Shown: positions 41,018 to 49,939, counted from the stretch's first letter. The stretch is 64,000 bases of DNA from DASRDS01 sp035570055 (GCA_035570055.1 DATMLM010000019.1:1-64000); one strand, 5' to 3'. Translations and numbers: made by a program. The notes: generated by a model not told the origin, from the letters alone.

Positions 41018-42195
41018 CCGAACGTCACTCCACGCTTCTCGCGACCCGTTGCGACCACGAGGGCCGCAATCGAGCAGATGACAACCGCGGCCCCCGCCAT
41101 GGCGATCGGGTATCCGGTGCGTTCGGCGAGCTTGGCGAGTGCCCACGGGACCCAGCCGGCCAGAGCGGCGCCGCACTGGTAGCCGAACCCTGGCATGAAC
41201 CCGCGCACGCCGTCGGGCGACAGCTCGTTGATGTGCGCGGGGATGATGCCCCAGGCGCCCTGCACCATGAACTGCATGAGAAAGGCGCCCGCCAAGATGG
41301 CCAGGAACGACGGCGCGAAGATCCACAGTGGGACCATAAGGATTGCGCCGATGAGCGCGCCGACCATCGCCTTCCGCCGTCCGAGCCGATCCGAGAGCGA
41401 CCCGAACCAGAGGCCGCCAATAAGCGCACCGATCATCGAGAACGCGGTCACGCTTGCCGTTCGCTCCGACGAGAAGCCACGGGCTTTCTGCAGGAACGTC
41501 GGATAGAGATCCTGCGTGCCGTGCGAGACGAGGTTCATCATTGTCATGAGCAGCACGAGTCCCAGGAACAGGCGCCACTGCGAGAGTACCCCGTCGAACA
41601 ACGACCGCCAGCTCGCGTGACGCGTGCGTTCCCACACCTCTGATTCAGTGACCCGGAACCGAACGAAGATCGCCAGGAGCGCCGGAAGGCCGCCGATGTA
41701 GAACATCGGGCGCCATCCCCATCTCGGGAGCACGAAGAAGGAGCACACCGCCGCGAGCAAGTATCCGGTCGCGTAACCCTCTTGCAAGAGTCCCGACACG
41801 ATCCCTCGCCGTGCGGATGGCGCCTTCTCCATCGCCAGGGCGGAACCGACGCCCCACTCGCCGCCCATGCCAATGCCGAATAGGGCGCGCAGTACCAGGA
41901 ACGCGGTGAAGGTCGGCGCAAAGCCCGTGGCGATCTCGATGATCGAGAAGAACACGAGGTCGATCATGAGCGGCAGCCGGCGTCCGTAGCGCTCGGCCAT
42001 GAGGCCGAAGATGGCCGCGCCGAGTGGCCGGAACAGCAAGGTCAGCGTCAGCGAGAGCGCGACGGCCTTGATCGGCTGGTGGAATTCGGCCGCGATCGCC
42101 GGCACCGAGATGACGACGAGGAAGAAATCGAATGCGTCGAGTGTCCAGCCGAGGAAGCTCGCCGCGACGGCCGCGCCGGGACCGCGCGACGCCAC
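41014..42195 (-). CDS. MFS transporter, sialate/SHS-like branch
   Basis: This 393-aa twelve-helix transporter has FLGWTLDAFDFFLVV (the WtlDafDff signature of the sialic acid and carboxylate symporters of the SHS/AAHS branch). GLMAERYGRRLPLMIDLVFFSI is the helix 2-3 motif, RALFGIGMGGEWGVGSALAMEKAPSARRG the helix 4-5 region and GSLSDRLGRRKAMVG the second-half motif. Such proteins usually import organic anions with protons. It is downstream of the cupin-like lipoprotein gene with a 3-bp gap on the same strand, and convergent with the threonine-dehydratase-like gene. Substrate unknown. Confidence 0.88.
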   Translation of the reverse strand: MASRGPGAAVAASFLGWTLDAFDFFLVVISVPAIAAEFHQPIKAVALSLTLTLLFRPLGAAIFGLMAERYGRRLPLMIDLVFFSIIEIATGFAPTFTAFLVLRALFGIGMGGEWGVGSALAMEKAPSARRGIVSGLLQEGYATGYLLAAVCSFFVLPRWGWRPMFYIGGLPALLAIFVRFRVTESEVWERTRHASWRSLFDGVLSQWRLFLGLVLLMTMMNLVSHGTQDLYPTFLQKARGFSSERTASVTAFSMIGALIGGLWFGSLSDRLGRRKAMVGALIGAILMVPLWIFAPSFLAILAGAFLMQFMVQGAWGIIPAHINELSPDGVRGFMPGFGYQCGAALAGWVPWALAKLAERTGYPIAMAGAAVVICSIAALVVATGREKRGVTFG

Positions 42196-42198
42196 TGC

Positions 42199-42804
42199 TT
42201 ACTTGTACTCCAACATGATGAATCGCGCGTCCGCCGGGCCGCCGTTGGTCAGCGGGCTGTGTGTATCGTTGACCATTCCCGGAAAAAGGTGCAACGGCTG
42301 CATGGGTCGGCGTGTCAGATTGACGGCCGTGAGCGGGACGATCAACGCATACTTCGTGTCCACGTGTTCACCCGGCGCGAGGCCAATGGAGTAGACGGTC
42401 CATTGATCCGACGTCATGACACACGGTGAATCGCACGGTGTGACGTTGGTCGCGGGCTGCGCCAGCTCGATCGTTATGTTATGGAATGGCTGATTGCCGT
42501 CATCGCGCGCCTCGTGAACTAGCGGCGCTTTGGTGAACCGGACTTCGCCGTCCTGCAGTATGAGCTGCGTCGGCGCGCCCTTGAGTGGGATGCTCGTCAC
42601 CGCCGCCTGGCCGAGCGTGACGAAGAGATAGTCTTTGTCGTGCACGTGCATCCGGGTCGACGTGCGCGGCGGCACGCGGACGTCCCAGACGGTGACCTGT
42701 GGGCTCTTGTACGCGAAATGGTGATGCCCCTCCTGGAAGATCGAGTAGACATGGGGCGAGCAGCCCAGTGTCAGCACGAAGAGTGCAGCCCAGGGTTTTA
42801 GCAT
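42199..42804 (-). CDS. cupin-like lipoprotein of unknown function
   Basis: This 201-aa protein has an N-terminal lipoprotein signal, MLKPWAALFVLTLGCSPHVY (lipobox LTLGC). The mature part has RVPPRTSTRMHVHDKDYLFVTLGQ and KAPLVHEARDDGNQPFHNITIEL, two His-containing strands that fit the cupin motifs, so it may be a periplasmic or outer-membrane-tethered small-molecule sensor or binder. PCDSPCVM adds a possible disulfide. A TAAGTT hexamer ends 6 nt before the ATG without a Shine-Dalgarno. It is transcribed with the MFS gene that follows by 3 bp. Confidence 0.72.
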   Translation of the reverse strand: MLKPWAALFVLTLGCSPHVYSIFQEGHHHFAYKSPQVTVWDVRVPPRTSTRMHVHDKDYLFVTLGQAAVTSIPLKGAPTQLILQDGEVRFTKAPLVHEARDDGNQPFHNITIELAQPATNVTPCDSPCVMTSDQWTVYSIGLAPGEHVDTKYALIVPLTAVNLTRRPMQPLHLFPGMVNDTHSPLTNGGPADARFIMLEYK

Positions 42805-42810
42805 GGACCG

Positions 42811-42831
42811 AACTTAACGCACTATTAGATT
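42811..42831. promoter_or_regulatory. overlapping divergent -10 elements
   Basis: Within the 34-bp gap between starts, TAAGTT on the minus strand (42811-42816) ends 6 nt before ATG 42804. TAGATT on the plus strand (42826-42831) ends 7 nt before GTG 42839. Both genes lack a Shine-Dalgarno, so both are candidate leaderless transcripts from back-to-back promoters. Confidence 0.4.
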
Positions 42832-42838
42832 ACGCGCT

Positions 42839-43192
42839 GTGGACGCACTTATTGATGCCGTTTTCGCTGTCTCCCCCGTCGTCCGGTATGTCGCGACGTA
42901 TAATCACGGGGAGCTCGTGTCCAAGAGTCGCCCCAATCGCGCCGGGGCGTCGAGCGCGGAGTCCGACCGATACGAGGAGCTGATCGTCAATCCGACGTTG
43001 CTCACGCTCGTGACTCAGCGGGGGAACATCGATGTGGGCGGGCTCAAGTTCGTGTTGATCCGCTACGGCCGGCTCTACCAACTGGTCGTCCCAACCACGT
43101 GGGGGCATGTGTCGGTCGCGATCGAGCCCGACGCCGATCCGTTGGCGCTGGTGCAGCCCCTGGCAACGCTGCTCGCTCGGCGCTGGACTTAA
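42839..43192 (+). CDS. small alpha/beta protein, possibly roadblock-like
   Basis: This 117-aa protein reads ALIDAVFAVSPVVRYVATYNHGELVSKSR, then SDRYEELIVNPTLLTLVTQRGNIDVGGLKFVLIRYGRLYQLVVPT and HVSVAIEPDADPLALVQPLATLL. Helix, strand pair, helix, strand, strand and helix, with the phrase ...vRyva.y..Gel...., recall the roadblock/LC7-like sensor folds found as small stand-alone proteins in archaea and some bacteria. The match is by pattern only. GTG 42839 has no ribosome-binding site but a TAGATT 7 nt ahead. Its last 4 bp overlap the DinB gene on the other strand. Confidence 0.6.
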   Translation: MDALIDAVFAVSPVVRYVATYNHGELVSKSRPNRAGASSAESDRYEELIVNPTLLTLVTQRGNIDVGGLKFVLIRYGRLYQLVVPTTWGHVSVAIEPDADPLALVQPLATLLARRWT

Positions 43193-43677
43193 GACGGATA
43201 TTTCATCGGCGGCAGGCCGACATACGTTCTGAGCAGGGACAGCTGGCCGATGTGATAGGCCTCGTGCTGCACGAGGAATGACAATGTGCTGAGGCGAGAG
43301 GTCCCTTCGCGCGGAAATCCCGGCGTGGCCGGACAATCGAGATCGGCGGCGGTCATGGCATCGAGACGGTCCCGCAGCGCGCGTCCGCCGTGCGTCCATG
43401 CCGCCTCCGTCTCGGCGAGCGTGGGCCACTGCTGAACGTCATCCAGGCTGCGCGCAGACCCCATATATAGTGCCAACGGACTGGGCTGCCCGGCACCCAA
43501 AGTCTTGAGCAAGAAGAAACGAGCGTTCGTGACGTGCGCCGCGATGAATGCGGCGTGATTTGTTGTCGGCGTCGGGCGACGGCGGGACTGTTCCTCCGTC
43601 ATCTCGACGAGACAGTTGCGGAACAGGAGCGTGTTGAGCCGCAGCACTTCGGTGAGCGGCACGATTCTCTCATCCAT
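43189..43677 (-). CDS. DinB-family protein
   Basis: This 162-aa four-helix bundle has an N-terminal helix EVLRLNTLLFRNCLVEMTEEQSRRRP, AAFIAAHVTNARFFLLKTLGAG and FLVQHEAYHIGQLSLLRTYVGLPP. HEAYHIGQ is the DinB/DUF664 metal-binding His motif; the first His of the set is in AAHVTNAR. Members are thiol-dependent or metal-binding proteins of stress responses, and the precise reaction is unknown. ATG 43677 is preferred to a TTG three codons upstream because TATATT ends exactly 7 nt before it. Divergent from brkB with 12 bp between starts. Confidence 0.88.
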   Translation of the reverse strand: MDERIVPLTEVLRLNTLLFRNCLVEMTEEQSRRRPTPTTNHAAFIAAHVTNARFFLLKTLGAGQPSPLALYMGSARSLDDVQQWPTLAETEAAWTHGGRALRDRLDAMTAADLDCPATPGFPREGTSRLSTLSFLVQHEAYHIGQLSLLRTYVGLPPMKYPS

Positions 43678-43684
43678 GCGACTC

Positions 43685-43690
43685 AATATA
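43685..43690 (-). promoter_or_regulatory. strong leaderless -10 candidate (DinB gene)
   Basis: TATATT on the minus strand, five of six to TATAAT, ends 7 nt before ATG 43677. No Shine-Dalgarno fits in the 7-nt gap. The hexamer overlaps the first base of the brkB start codon on the other strand. Confidence 0.45.
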
Positions 43691-44574
43691 TGAGCCTCCT
43701 TGGCCGCGTGTGGCGCAATATTCTATCGACCGACGTCCTCGGTCTCGCGGCGCAGACGGCGTACTACTTCTTTTTCTCGCTGTTCCCGCTGCTGCTGTTC
43801 ACCGCGCCCGTGATCAGCTTGGTCGGCGACAAACAGCAGACCGTCAGCGTCATCATGCAGGGGATCGCCCGGTCTGTACCGCCCGACGCTTACTTGCTGA
43901 TCCAGGGCGTCGTGAACGACGTGGTGTTCGCCAAGAATGCGCCGGGGGTGTTGTCAGCCGGCGCCATCCTGACGCTCTGGGCCGGGTCGAACGTCTTCTC
44001 GGCGCTCAGCGACGCCTTGAATCACGCCTTCGCGGTCGCCGAGACCCGACCGTGGTGGAAGCGCATGCTCATCTCCAGCGCGTTCGTGATTGGTGCGGGG
44101 GTCGTCGGCGCGATCGCGACCATCGTGTTTCTGGATGGCGAGAACGTCGTCGACGCGATCGCGGGATTCGTCGGACTCGGCGCCACCGCGCGCGTGATCT
44201 GGACCGTCTTGCAGTTCCCCATCACCGCGGCGTTCGTCACGCTGCTCGCATGGGCGGCCTACTATGTGCTGCCGAACCTTCGGCTGAGCAGCCGCGAGGC
44301 ACTCATCGGCGCCGTGGTCGCCACGGTGTCATGGATCGTCGTCACGCTGGCTTTTCGGGTGTACGTGCAGCATTTCGGTAACTACAACAAGACCTATGGC
44401 ACGATCGGCGCGGTGGTCGTGCTCCTCACGTGGATGTACCTGACCATGCTGTCGATCCTGACCGCCGGCGTGTTGGCGGCCGAGCTGCACTCGCGCCGAA
44501 CCGGCAAGGTCACCGCGGCGGATCATCCAGTTTCGTTTTCTCCAGGCGCGCGGGCGTCCCGGTCCGATTTGTGA
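43690..44574 (+). CDS. YihY/BrkB family inner-membrane protein
   Basis: This 294-aa protein has about six helices. GLAAQTAYYFFFSLFPLLLFTAPVISLVG is the family opening (aaa.AyY.lfSLfPLLl). VLSAGAILTLWAGSNVFSALSDALNHAF is the conserved second segment (w..s..f..l..aLN.af), and WAAYYVLPNLRLSSREALIGAVVATVSWIVVTLAFRVYVQHFGNYNKTYGTIGAVVVLLTWMYLT the third, including the YG..g.vi.ll.W.y. consensus. The family was once thought to include RNase BN, which is not supported. ATG 43690 precedes the conserved N-terminus. The last 65 bp overlap the propeller protein gene on the opposite strand. Confidence 0.9.
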   Translation: MSLLGRVWRNILSTDVLGLAAQTAYYFFFSLFPLLLFTAPVISLVGDKQQTVSVIMQGIARSVPPDAYLLIQGVVNDVVFAKNAPGVLSAGAILTLWAGSNVFSALSDALNHAFAVAETRPWWKRMLISSAFVIGAGVVGAIATIVFLDGENVVDAIAGFVGLGATARVIWTVLQFPITAAFVTLLAWAAYYVLPNLRLSSREALIGAVVATVSWIVVTLAFRVYVQHFGNYNKTYGTIGAVVVLLTWMYLTMLSILTAGVLAAELHSRRTGKVTAADHPVSFSPGARASRSDL

Positions 44575-45754
44575 TATGGCCGTCGTCCGCGAATCGATCC
44601 CAGCCGCTATTGGTGATGAAGTAGAACTGGTCGCCAACGACCACGCCGTGCGTGGGGTCGCCGAGACCCTTCGTCGCGCGCTCGAGGACCGACCAGGTAA
44701 CGACCCGGCGGAGGTCCGGGTCGAGCACGAAGCGGGTCACGCGCTCGGGGTTTGTGCCGTTCTGGATCGCGTACAGGACGTGGCCGACGAGATACATCCC
44801 GTCGATGCCGTTCAACGCGACGGTGTCCGCGTGCGCGATCCACGAGACCGCGTGGGTGGCCGGGTCGATCGTGGCGACGCCCATGGCGTAGTCGGCCACG
44901 AGAATCCGGCCATCCGGGGCGACGGCCGGGTTCTGCGGGGACTCGAAGGTGCCCGGTGGGATCAACGCGGAGAGCACGCCTCGCTCGCGATCGATCGAGT
45001 ACACGCCGCCGCCGGCTCCGTCGGATACGATCGCGTTGCCGGAGGCGTCGAGCGTCATGTCGCCGAGGACGTGTTGCGGGCCATCGACCGGCAGGTCGTA
45101 GTGCGCGATCAGCTTTCGTGTGGTCAGGTCATAGCGAAGGACACCGCTCCGCCCCGTGTCCGCCGGCTCGTGTCCCTCGGCTTGGGCCATGCCCGCAATA
45201 GACACCCATAACGTGCGACGCTTTGCGTCGACAACGAGCGCCATGGGTGCCAAGGGCATTGTCGCGAACGTCGTCCGCCCGCCATCGGCGGAGATTGCGA
45301 CGATCTTTCTCCGGTGAATCGAGCTCAGATAGAACGTCCGATCGGCCGGATCATAGGCCACGTCTTCCGTGAGGAGATCGGGGTCATCGAGCGTCGAGAC
45401 CGTTGTGGCATGACCGATCGGACTCTTGTTCGCGGCCATAGCCGCCACCACGGCCCGGAAGTCCGCGCGGCTGCGCAATGGTGCGAGCGTCGAGTCGCTA
45501 TCGGCACGGTACGCGAGGCCCATCGCGGCGATGGTGCGCAAGTAGCCGACCGCCGCCTCGGGCTGCCCCATGAGCGTGGCATTGCGCGCCAGCAGATAGA
45601 ACACATCGGGATGGCCATGGAGTAAGGCCAGTGCACGGAGCAAATGCTCGCGCGCGACCGGCGGAGCGCTCGCGCGTGCGGCGGCGATGTGGTCGTGGTA
45701 CGTCGAGTCGGGCTGCTGGAGCAGCGCGAGGAGCAGGAAGAGGTGAGCCGCCAT
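44510..45754 (-). CDS. exported beta-propeller (NHL/SMP-30-like) protein
   Basis: This 414-aa protein has a signal peptide (MAAHLFLLLALLQQ). Residues about 25-95 are helical and TPR-like (HLLRALALLHGHPDVFYLLARNATLMGQPEAAVGYLRTIAAMG). From about 120 on, repeated blades appear: DLLTEDVAYDPADRTFYLSSIHRRKIVAI, GDMTLDASGNAIVSDGAGGGVYSID, NPAVAPDGRILVADYAMGVATID and GIDGMYLVGHVLYAIQNG. The pattern is that of six-bladed NHL/gluconolactonase-like propellers in the periplasm. No catalytic set stands out. It is tail-to-tail with brkB (65-bp overlap) and follows the chemoreceptor gene on the same strand by 25 bp. Confidence 0.82.
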   Translation of the reverse strand: MAAHLFLLLALLQQPDSTYHDHIAAARASAPPVAREHLLRALALLHGHPDVFYLLARNATLMGQPEAAVGYLRTIAAMGLAYRADSDSTLAPLRSRADFRAVVAAMAANKSPIGHATTVSTLDDPDLLTEDVAYDPADRTFYLSSIHRRKIVAISADGGRTTFATMPLAPMALVVDAKRRTLWVSIAGMAQAEGHEPADTGRSGVLRYDLTTRKLIAHYDLPVDGPQHVLGDMTLDASGNAIVSDGAGGGVYSIDRERGVLSALIPPGTFESPQNPAVAPDGRILVADYAMGVATIDPATHAVSWIAHADTVALNGIDGMYLVGHVLYAIQNGTNPERVTRFVLDPDLRRVVTWSVLERATKGLGDPTHGVVVGDQFYFITNSGWDRFADDGHITNRTGTPARLEKTKLDDPPR

Positions 45755-45779
45755 AGCGGCCCAACCTAGTGCGCGGGCG

Positions 45780-47690
45780 TCAGGTCCGAAATGCCGCGAT
45801 GACCGAACGCACGCCGGCGACTGCTTCCAGTAGCTCGGCGCCTGTGGCCGACACGTTTTGAGTGACGGCGGTCTGCTCGTGGGCCGAGGCCGCGACCTGC
45901 TCGGCGCCGGAGGCGTGGGCGGCCGCGGCGGCCGAAGCCGCGGCGACGGCGCGGTTGACGCCGGTCACGTCGCGGCGATTGTCGGAGGCAGCCTGGGCGA
46001 CGCCCTGGGCGGCGACGCGGACTCGTTCGACCGAGGTGCCGATGCGTTCGAGTGCTCGCTCGGCGTCGCGGGAGACTTCTTGTACGCCGACCACCCGCTC
46101 CCGCCCTTGTTCCATCGTGGACACGACGGACAGCATGCTGTCGCGCACGCCGCGCACGTGATCGGTAATCTCCGATGCCGATTTCGCCGAGTCTTCGGCA
46201 AGTTGTCGCATCTCGCCCGCGACGACGGCGAACCCGCGACCGGCCTCGCCAGCGCGCGCGGCCTCGATCGCCGCGTTGAGCGCGAGCAACGCGCTCTGTT
46301 TTGCCACACGCGTGATCGTCGAGGCAAAGCCTTCGATGGCCTCGGACCGCGTCGCCAGTTGATCGACCTGCCCCGCCGTCGTGTCGACGAACGTACCGAT
46401 GTCGACCAGTAACGCCAGCGCGCGGCTCAGACCGACGCGACTCTCGTCGGCGGTCGACGCAATCTGGTCACCCAGCTCGAGCACGCCGGAGGCCGCAGCC
46501 ATGATCTCGTCGGCGCGCCGTTCCATATCGGCCAGCGCCCCCTCGATCGACCGCATGCCCGCGAGCTGCTCCGTTGCCGCCGCGGCAATGGTGGCGACGG
46601 CGCCCGTGACCTCTTCGCCAGACGCCGTCAGTTGCTCGCTCGACGACGCGATCGTGGCCGCGAGCTCCTCGACGCGACGCGAGGCGCGCTCGCCTTCGCG
46701 AATGATGGCCCGCAGGTGCTCGATCATCTCGCGGAACGCCAGGGCCAGTTGGCCGAAATCCCCGTGTGCCTCCGCGACGTCCACGCGGAGGTCACGATCG
46801 GCCACTTGCCGAGCCGCCCGGGTGACGGAGCCCAGCGACTCTACGACATCCCGTCCGAGGCCGGCCGCGAGCATGACCGCGATGACCAACACCAGCGACG
46901 AGCCGGTCACGAGCCCCGTCTCCGATCGCACCGCCGCCTGGCGGACATCGGTCGCCCGTTGTTGGAGGTCGGCGGCCAGGGTATCCTCGATCGCCCGAAC
47001 CAGTGGCAACGAGTCTCCGGCCGCCTTGTAGGCCTCGACATCGTCGGAGTCCGCCGAACGGGCGAACTGTTCGGCGTACGCGCGCTGCTCGGCCAGTGCC
47101 GCCGCCGCACGATCCCTGAGTCCGAAGACATTCGCGGCTTGGGACAGCGCGAGTTGCTCATTGGCCTGCGCCAGGGCGAGATAGGACGACGCCCGTCGCG
47201 CGGTCTCGACGTCAGCGCTCATGCTGCCCATCGCTCCGTCCACATCGAGATGCGAGCCGACGAGATCGCCGTAGGAGTCGAGCACCTGAACCGGCGTCTC
47301 GTCGCGCGCCGTGATGCCGTTCCGTACGACGGCCAGCCAATCGACCTGTCGCGAGGCATAGGCCAACGCGCTGCGGATCTGTTTCGTGTAACGGGTCGTA
47401 TCGACCGAGGCCGTCGTCGAACGTAACAAGCTCAACTCGGTGTCCGTCTTGGCGCGCTCGGCTGCCAGGTCGGCAGCGAGCTTCGGGTTTGCGGACCCCG
47501 TGCGCTCGTCCTGCACGGCGTGGACGAATTCGCCGACGCGCACCACGACATCGGCGAATTGTCGCTGGGTTCGCGCGCGCTGCGCCGCGTCGTTGGCGCG
47601 CGCGACGTCCAGGGCGACCAGCAACCCGAGACCGCCCAGTGGCAGCAGCAACATCAACGCCAGCTTCGAGCGGATTTTGAGATGGTGCAC
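45780..47690 (-). CDS. methyl-accepting chemotaxis protein with NIT-type sensor
   Basis: This 636-aa receptor has a first membrane helix in LALMLLLPLGGLGLLVALDVA. The periplasmic sensor (about 35-290) carries VGEFVHAVQDERTGSANPKLAADLAAERAKTD, the ER...lv.alq.ERG signature of the nitrate/nitrite-sensing NIT domain. The second helix is GSSLVLVIAVMLAAGL, followed by HAMP (RQVADRDLRVDVAEAHGDF). The signalling coiled coil has the canonical tip AKQSALLALNAAIEAARAGEAGRGFAVVAGEMRQLAEDSAKSASEI. Heptads before and after complete the bundle. GTG 47690 starts right before KIRSKLALM; the frame is open 111 bp upstream. No che or flagellar gene is nearby. Confidence 0.9.
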   Translation of the reverse strand: MHHLKIRSKLALMLLLPLGGLGLLVALDVARANDAAQRARTQRQFADVVVRVGEFVHAVQDERTGSANPKLAADLAAERAKTDTELSLLRSTTASVDTTRYTKQIRSALAYASRQVDWLAVVRNGITARDETPVQVLDSYGDLVGSHLDVDGAMGSMSADVETARRASSYLALAQANEQLALSQAANVFGLRDRAAAALAEQRAYAEQFARSADSDDVEAYKAAGDSLPLVRAIEDTLAADLQQRATDVRQAAVRSETGLVTGSSLVLVIAVMLAAGLGRDVVESLGSVTRAARQVADRDLRVDVAEAHGDFGQLALAFREMIEHLRAIIREGERASRRVEELAATIASSSEQLTASGEEVTGAVATIAAAATEQLAGMRSIEGALADMERRADEIMAAASGVLELGDQIASTADESRVGLSRALALLVDIGTFVDTTAGQVDQLATRSEAIEGFASTITRVAKQSALLALNAAIEAARAGEAGRGFAVVAGEMRQLAEDSAKSASEITDHVRGVRDSMLSVVSTMEQGRERVVGVQEVSRDAERALERIGTSVERVRVAAQGVAQAASDNRRDVTGVNRAVAAASAAAAAHASGAEQVAASAHEQTAVTQNVSATGAELLEAVAGVRSVIAAFRT

Positions 47691-47819
47691 GACTATACGA
47701 CGGGTGGGGCCCACGGTGGTCACAACGCGCCGATGTGGTGCGCCCCTATGACGATGTGTTGGAATTCGTGGCGTTCGACCGGCGATCATGAAGCTCACCA
47801 ATTCCTGGAGATGAGTTTC

Positions 47820-48956
47820 ATGGATGCGCAGGACACAAAGAATCGACGCGAATTCTTGAAGACCGGCGTGCTCGCGGCAGGCGCCGCGACGGTGGCTGGC
47901 GGAACACTGCTGACCGCCGCGCTGCCGGCGCTCGGCGCCGAGCGGTCGAGTGGCAGCATCTCACGCGGGGACGCCGCGATACTCAGGTTCCTCTCCGCGT
48001 TCGAGCAGATCGAGGCCGATCTCTGGCAGCAGTACACGGAGCTGGGCGGCATTCAGGACGCCGAGATGGAGCAGATCATCGGGCATAAGCTGGCCGGCGG
48101 CAACGCCCCATACACGAACGCGCTCAACCAGCTCGACGGTGACATGGCGCAGTACATCCACGACAACACCGAAGACGAGTTCAGCCATCACCGCTGGCTC
48201 AACGCTTATTTGAAGTCCAAGGGGGTGGCGCAGGAGGATTTGTCGCAGTTCGCCACGCTGGAAGGCAGCAAGGCCGAAGGCGCGATCGGTGTCGGCCGCA
48301 TCACGAACCTCATGAAGCTCACCGTCGACACGACGTGGTGGACGCGGCTTCGTTCTCGCAACTTCAACCCGGATCTCAATCCCAACCACGTATTTGCGCC
48401 CGTGGTGAAGAGCCTGGCGACGGGCGAGTTCACCGCGATCCCTCGCACGAACGCCGACCTCACGCCGACCGGACACATCCAGGCGATCGCCAATACCGCC
48501 GGATTCCACTTCGGGTTCATCGAGGTGGGCGGTGCGAGCCTCTACATGCAGCTCGCGCAGCGCGCGAAGAGCCACGAAACGCTCCGTATCCTGCTCTCCA
48601 TCGGGCCGACGGAGACGATGCACTTCCAGACGTGGCATGACAAAGCGGGCAACGCACTCCAGGCACCGCTCGCGCCGCTCACGGATCCCAGCAACCCGCA
48701 GCTCTTCTTCCCGCTGATCCCCAACGGGAATGAGGATACCCAACCCAACCTCATCATGCCGGAGCCGACCTTCTTCCTATCGAACCGGTTCCCCCCGGTG
48801 TCGATCCTGCGGCCCACGGAAACCGAAGGGGCGGCGATGGCGGCCCTGCAGTCGTTCATCACGGATGGGCTCTTCAAAGGTCAACCGAAGACCTTCATCG
48901 AGATGCTGAAAGACCTCGCGCACGACGCGGACGAAGCGCGCGATCAGATCGTATAA
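47820..48956 (+). CDS. Tat-exported ferritin-like domain protein
   Basis: At 378 aa the N-terminus has a twin-arginine signal (NRREFLKTGVLAAGAATVAGGTLLTAALPALGA), so the folded protein should go to the periplasm. ILRFLSAFEQIEADLWQQYTELG and MAQYIHDNTEDEFSHHRWLNAYLKSKG carry the Glu/His helices of a ferritin-like diiron bundle (E..E..LWqqY..., ED.fSHh.). Later TETMHFQTWHDKAG gives another His-rich helix. The family (PF13668-like) is common in environmental bacteria and uncharacterised. ATG 47820 is chosen because CTGGAG lies 9 nt before it; ATG 47811 would put the site at zero spacing. Confidence 0.88.
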   Translation: MDAQDTKNRREFLKTGVLAAGAATVAGGTLLTAALPALGAERSSGSISRGDAAILRFLSAFEQIEADLWQQYTELGGIQDAEMEQIIGHKLAGGNAPYTNALNQLDGDMAQYIHDNTEDEFSHHRWLNAYLKSKGVAQEDLSQFATLEGSKAEGAIGVGRITNLMKLTVDTTWWTRLRSRNFNPDLNPNHVFAPVVKSLATGEFTAIPRTNADLTPTGHIQAIANTAGFHFGFIEVGGASLYMQLAQRAKSHETLRILLSIGPTETMHFQTWHDKAGNALQAPLAPLTDPSNPQLFFPLIPNGNEDTQPNLIMPEPTFFLSNRFPPVSILRPTETEGAAMAALQSFITDGLFKGQPKTFIEMLKDLAHDADEARDQIV

Positions 48957-49879
48957 CTCAGATCCCTGTGGCTCCATTGTCCGTGCAGCGTTTTCCACAT
49001 CTCGGTGAATTGCCTCACGAGATGCGAAGGCGTGTCGTGGAGCCACAGGATCCACCGTTGCTCGAAGATCGGCGAGTCGGCGAAGTCACGGAACACGAGC
49101 CCCGGTGTGCGCTCATACAAGGGCCACGAGTAATCGGCCGTCGCGAGTGCCCATGCTTCGCCCTCGGCGATCAACGGACCGATGAGGCCCGGCGGACCGC
49201 CAGCGCGGACATCCGCGAGGCGAGGTTTGAGGCCGCGGCGGGCGAGCGCTTGCACCAACGCATCATAGCCAACGGGATCAGCGTCACGACCATATGTGAT
49301 CAATGGCAGATCGACGAGATCGCGCAAGCGCACCATGTCGGTCTCGGCGAGCGGGTGCAGCGCCGGCAGCACCGCACCCAGTGGCCGTTCGGCGATACAC
49401 TCCCCCGCCATCTCGCCGGAGTCATCCGGGGGCGAACAGAGGATGGCGAGATCGATCGTGCCTTCTCGGACCGCGTCGATCAGCGCCAATGGTGCGCTCT
49501 CCATGACTTCGATCCCGACGAGCGGTTGGCGCCGGCGAAAGAAGCTGAACGACGTGGCGGCATCGCCCGCGAGCACGGAGGAAGGCGTCAGGCCGACGCG
49601 CAGCACTTGCGACTCCCGTCGGTTCGTGGTACGCGCATGGGCCATCGCGCGCTGACTCTGTGCCAGCGTCGCCCGAGCGGCCTCGACGAATGCGGCGCCC
49701 GCCGGCGTGAGTCGCGTGCCGCGGGGCATGCGGTCGAACAGCCGGACCTGGAGCTCTCGCTCGAGATCGCCGATCTGCTTCGAGAGCGCCTGCTGCGCCA
49801 GGTTGAGCCGCGCCGCTGCCCGGGTGAAGCTCCCTTCGTCGGCGACGGCGATCGAGTAGCGCAGGTCCTTCAAATCCAT
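48944..49879 (-). CDS. LysR-type transcriptional regulator
   Basis: This 311-aa protein has an N-terminal winged helix, DLKDLRYSIAVADEGSFTRAAARLNLAQQALSKQIGDLERELQVRLFDRMPRGTRLTPAGAAFV, the exact LysR pattern with FTRAAARL..AQ.ALS.QI. The effector domain (about 90-300) has LRVGLTPSSVLAG and AILCSPPDDSGEMAGECIAERPLGAVLPALHPLAE. It is encoded next to, and divergent from, the pseudopilin genes (60 bp between starts) and tail-to-tail with the ferritin-like gene (13-bp overlap). Its regulon is probably itself or a distant gene, since LysR control of pseudopilins is unusual. Confidence 0.93.
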   Translation of the reverse strand: MDLKDLRYSIAVADEGSFTRAAARLNLAQQALSKQIGDLERELQVRLFDRMPRGTRLTPAGAAFVEAARATLAQSQRAMAHARTTNRRESQVLRVGLTPSSVLAGDAATSFSFFRRRQPLVGIEVMESAPLALIDAVREGTIDLAILCSPPDDSGEMAGECIAERPLGAVLPALHPLAETDMVRLRDLVDLPLITYGRDADPVGYDALVQALARRGLKPRLADVRAGGPPGLIGPLIAEGEAWALATADYSWPLYERTPGLVFRDFADSPIFEQRWILWLHDTPSHLVRQFTEMWKTLHGQWSHRDLSYTI

Positions 49880-49939
49880 GCGGTAGGTTCGCCAGCGTCG
49901 CACGATCGAGCTACTGCCGTGGGGCGAACGCCAGGGGCG

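Noticed and set aside
43690..44574. RNase BN function for the BrkB-like protein
   Set aside because: The family's old RNase BN label is not supported; the sequence is an integral membrane protein without nuclease motifs.
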